Positions 7,164 through 9,391 of a stretch of 9,391 nt of DNA are shown here, one piece after another. Source of the stretch: Bacillota bacterium (GTDB lineage: Bacteria > Bacillota > Clostridia > Christensenellales > CAG-138); the NCBI GenBank assembly GCA_023451115.1, contig JAEXFV010000176.1, positions 1-9,391 of the forward strand, given 5' to 3'. The translations under genes and the position numbers were made by a program. Numbering within the stretch: position 1 is the first letter of the stretch; every line of letters begins with the position of its first letter. The notes under the pieces are model-generated. The model did not search any database. It saw only the letters and a list, made by a program, of their open reading frames with translations, and had not been told where the DNA came from.

Positions 7164-7192
7164 TTGGTAGTTACGTTTTTGCTTTTACAAGC

Positions 7193-8818
7193 TTATTTGC
7201 TGTGAATGTTCTGCAGGTTCCACTGCTCGTCCAAACGGGCGGTGAAATCAATGCTGTCGGATACGCCGTAGGTGTTCATGATCTGAGCGATGATGATGTA
7301 AGGCATGTCGCGGGCAATGATCTGTTGGAGTTCATGGAACTGCTCCTGACGCTCTTCCAGGTTCATGTTGGAGTAAGCGGTTGCAAACAGTTCGTTGTAG
7401 TACTCGTCAGCATAGTTGCTCTCGCCCGTGGTGTAACCCAGGGTGTAGCCGTTCATCGCATAGCCAGCATCGAAGAAGCCCAGGCCGAAGCAGGTCATGA
7501 ACGCGTCTTCAGAGGACATGGCGACGAATATGTTGGAGTATGCGCTGGACTCCATCAGTTCCAGTTCAGCGGTGATGCCCACTTCCGCCAGCATAGCCAC
7601 GATTACCTGGGAAACCTCTTTATCCATCAGATAGCGGCCGGTAGGCGCCTGGATCTTCAGCGTGAAGCCGTCCGGGTAGCCCGCTTCCGCCAGCAGCTGC
7701 TTGGCCTTTTCGGGGTCATAGTTATACTTGCCATAAAGGCTGGAGTCATGGCCGGTTACGCCAGAGGGAACACGGGTCAGCGTGACGGAGCCCGCCCCCT
7801 GGAGCACCTGGTCAACGATCAACTGGTCGTTGATGGCGTAGTCGATGGCCTGACGTACCCTGAGATCAGCGGTAGGACGGTCGCCGTCCACTTTCAGAGC
7901 CAGCTGGTATACACGGGTGGAAGGACCGGTTACGATGGACGTACCTTCGTTGCCGTTAACGCGATCCCATTCAGCGGGGATCACGTTCTCGATCAGGTCT
8001 ACGTTGCCCGCCAGCAATTCGCCAACGCGGGTGGAGGATTCAGGAATTACGCGGAAGATAACTTCATCCCAATCCTCGTTGACTTCCTTGTAGTAATTCT
8101 CGTTGGGAACCAGGCGGACCTTATCGTCTTTGGCGTATTCCACCAGTTTGTAGGGGCCGCTGCCAACAGGGTTCTGCAGGAAGTTGTCAATGCCATTGGT
8201 TTCAATGTAATCGCTGGGCAGGATTTCTGCACCGCTCTTGGCCAACAGGTTGGGGAGGGTGGGCAGAGGATTATCCGTGACGATGTCCAGATGGGTGTCG
8301 TCGATTACTTTGACTTCAACGATGGGCGCAAAGTGGGTGTACTCGGCGGAAGCCTCATCGTTGTGTACGCGCATCAGGCTGTAGGCCACGTCTTTGGCGG
8401 TGACTTTGTCGCCATTGTGGAAGTACATATCATCCCGCATGGTGAAGTGCCAGATCTTATTGTCCGCCTCATCCAGGCTGTATTCCGTGGCGGCATCCAG
8501 CTGCAGTTCGCCCTTATCATCCTGATAAATCAGTTTGCTGTAGATGTTGGCCAGAATAGCCGTAGTCACGCCGGAGTTACGGGTCTGGGGGTCTACAGTA
8601 ACGATGTCCGCAGTAGTTGCGATAACCAGGGTGCGATCCTCTTCAGCAGCAGGCGCTTCGCTAGCGGCTGGGGCTTCGCTGGCAGCGGGCGCCTCGCTGG
8701 CAGCGGGGGCTTCGCTGGCGCTGGGGGCCGGGTTGGACTGGCAAGCGGTAAATACGCTGCCAAACAACATCACGGCCACTAACAGCAGGGCAACAATCAG
8801 TTTAGGTGTTTTGTTCAT
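7193..8818 (-). CDS. Peptide ABC transporter substrate-binding lipoprotein (SBP family 5)
   Basis: A 541-residue protein. The N-terminus is a lipoprotein signal: basic MNKTPK, a hydrophobic stretch at 7-22 and the lipobox FTAC with the lipidated Cys at 26 (Phe at -3 is less usual). Residues 31-60 are a flexible linker with four SEAPAA units that holds the binding domain off the membrane. The mature domain is SBP_bac_5: TLVIATTADIVTVDPQ (63-78), YFHNGDKVTAKDV (132-144), LPTLPNLLAKSGAEILP, and a late YDPEKAKQLLAEAGYPDGF segment, all standard for DppA/OppA-type proteins. It delivers its ligand to the permeases encoded downstream. The ATG at 8818 has AAGGAG seven bases upstream. It lies 54 bases after the M20 peptidase gene. 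Di- or oligopeptides are the likely ligands, inferred from the DppBCDF-type partners and the adjacent peptidase. Confidence 0.95.
   Translation of the reverse strand: MNKTPKLIVALLLVAVMLFGSVFTACQSNPAPSASEAPAASEAPAASEAPAASEAPAAEEDRTLVIATTADIVTVDPQTRNSGVTTAILANIYSKLIYQDDKGELQLDAATEYSLDEADNKIWHFTMRDDMYFHNGDKVTAKDVAYSLMRVHNDEASAEYTHFAPIVEVKVIDDTHLDIVTDNPLPTLPNLLAKSGAEILPSDYIETNGIDNFLQNPVGSGPYKLVEYAKDDKVRLVPNENYYKEVNEDWDEVIFRVIPESSTRVGELLAGNVDLIENVIPAEWDRVNGNEGTSIVTGPSTRVYQLALKVDGDRPTADLRVRQAIDYAINDQLIVDQVLQGAGSVTLTRVPSGVTGHDSSLYGKYNYDPEKAKQLLAEAGYPDGFTLKIQAPTGRYLMDKEVSQVIVAMLAEVGITAELELMESSAYSNIFVAMSSEDAFMTCFGLGFFDAGYAMNGYTLGYTTGESNYADEYYNELFATAYSNMNLEERQEQFHELQQIIARDMPYIIIAQIMNTYGVSDSIDFTARLDEQWNLQNIHSK
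8645..8716 (-). repeat. Four tandem 18-base units coding SEAPAA in the lipoprotein linker
   Basis: Residues 35-58 of the binding protein are four copies of SEAPAA. At DNA level the copies differ by synonymous changes (for example GCC CCC against GCG CCT), so the amino-acid pattern is kept while the DNA repeat is degenerate. Confidence 0.9.
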
Positions 8819-8843
8819 GTTTTCACTCCTTACTATATTTTCT

Positions 8844-8860
8844 CATGCGTTAAAACGCAT
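8844..8860. repeat. Inverted repeat between the M20 peptidase and binding-protein genes
   Basis: ATGCGTT-AA-AACGCAT (8845-8860) is a perfect dyad with seven-base arms in the 54-base gap. No T tract follows it on the minus strand, so it is not a normal terminator. It could be an RNA stem-loop or processing site within the operon transcript, or a DNA-binding site. Its function is unknown. Confidence 0.45.
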
Positions 8861-8872
8861 CGGAGAACAAAG

Positions 8873-9391
8873 TTATGCGTCCTCTTTGGAGAACTCGTCC
8901 ATCATGGTAGCGGTGACGCGGATCATATCCATAAATGCGTCTACTGCCAGATGCTCGTTAGGGGCATGGATATTGGCTTTCTCGCTGGAAGCGCCGAACA
9001 TCGCCGCGGGGATGTTGGTTTCCTTGCAGAAAGCGTACATGGGGGAGGTGCCGCCGGAGCAACGGTGAATGCACACCGGTTGCCCAAATACCTGCTCCAG
9101 GGTACGAATCGCTGCCTTGCAGAAAGGGGCGTTGGGATCGGAACGGTGCGCCGGGCATCCAGAGAGCACTTTGATTTCAATATCTGCAAAGCCGTGCTTG
9201 TCCAGATGCTTGCGCAGCAGCTCCACAATGTGCATGGGGTCTTGTCCCGGCACCATGCGGAAATCTACCTTTGCCATGGCTGTGGCAGGCAATACGGTTT
9301 TGGAACCCTGGCCCTGGTAACCTGCTGTAAGGCCGGCAATGTTACAGGTCGGTTTATAATACAGGCGGGTCAACAGCTCATCGCCGGTAAT
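8873..9391 (-). CDS. M20-family metallopeptidase (dipeptidase-like), C-terminal 172 residues only
   Basis: The frame is open to the right edge, so the true start is outside the window; only 172 codons and the TAA stop at 8873 are visible. The first part belongs to the lid/dimerisation domain of M20 enzymes: a CNIAGLTAGYQGQGSKTVLP segment split by short gaps in homologues, then AKVDFRMVPGQDP. The second part returns to the catalytic domain with SGGTSPM and the late NIHAPNEHL motif, whose His is a zinc ligand in the family. The upstream metal ligands and the catalytic Glu lie beyond the window. The segment most resembles the CNDP-like dipeptidase and related M20/M25/M40 hydrolases. No secretion signal can be judged. 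Its position at the head of the visible peptide transporter operon suggests it cleaves imported peptides in the cytoplasm. Confidence 0.9.
   Translation of the reverse strand: MTGDELLTRLYYKPTCNIAGLTAGYQGQGSKTVLPATAMAKVDFRMVPGQDPMHIVELLRKHLDKHGFADIEIKVLSGCPAHRSDPNAPFCKAAIRTLEQVFGQPVCIHRCSGGTSPMYAFCKETNIPAAMFGASSEKANIHAPNEHLAVDAFMDMIRVTATMMDEFSKEDA

Noticed and set aside
7202..8782. A 526-codon open frame on the plus strand opposite the binding-protein gene
   Set aside because: It mirrors a clear SBP_bac_5 lipoprotein gene with a good ribosome binding site; its translation has no recognisable domain and it arises from codon bias of the real gene.
8819..8840. TATAGT as a -10 box for a separate binding-protein promoter
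   Set aside because: It directly abuts the AAGGAG ribosome binding site, so the transcript would start inside or after it, and no -35 is present.
1..9391. tRNA or rRNA genes, CRISPR arrays, insertion sequences or attachment sites
   Set aside because: No cloverleaf, spaced direct repeats, transposase frame or flanking duplications were seen on reading; the window is filled by protein genes and short gaps.

Overview
The window reads as a chromosomal piece of a Gram-positive anaerobe of the Firmicutes (Clostridia, perhaps an Oscillospirales-type gut bacterium). This is inferred from strong AGGAGG-like ribosome binding sites, a lipoprotein solute-binding protein with an Ala/Ser/Glu/Pro linker, a roughly balanced base composition and typical intrinsic terminators; no marker gene fixes the taxon. 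All eight genes lie on the minus strand, so transcription runs from right to left. Coding density is high and no stretch above about 200 bases lacks a gene.

Right to middle (9391 to 3076) is a peptide-uptake operon: the C-terminal part of an M20-family metallopeptidase, a lipoprotein substrate-binding protein (SBP_bac_5 family), two membrane permeases (DppB and DppC type) and two ATPases (DppD and DppF type). The four transporter genes after the binding protein are separated by only 12, 12 and 13 bases. A 202-base gap with two stem-loops separates the binding protein from the permeases, an arrangement that usually lets the binding protein be made in excess. A very clear intrinsic terminator closes the operon just after dppF. 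The likely division of labour is that the binding protein captures a di- or oligopeptide outside the cell, DppBCDF imports it, and the M20 enzyme hydrolyses it in the cytoplasm.

A monocistronic aldo/keto reductase gene (2992 to 2144) follows, with a TTG start, a strong ribosome binding site and a candidate promoter that has an 18-base dyad between its -35 and -10 regions.

The left end (2033 to beyond base 1) is the most interesting part. One open frame of 677 visible codons runs off the window. It starts with a DUF4157 (eCIS-core) domain carrying HELVH and continues, after a long linker and helical region, to a second metallopeptidase-like domain with HEMGH that resembles the M91 (NleD-type) effector peptidases. 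This looks like a two-protease polymorphic-toxin or contractile-injection-system effector. It has its own extended -10 promoter, whose -35 region is covered by an AT-rich inverted repeat. No injection-system structural genes are visible here.
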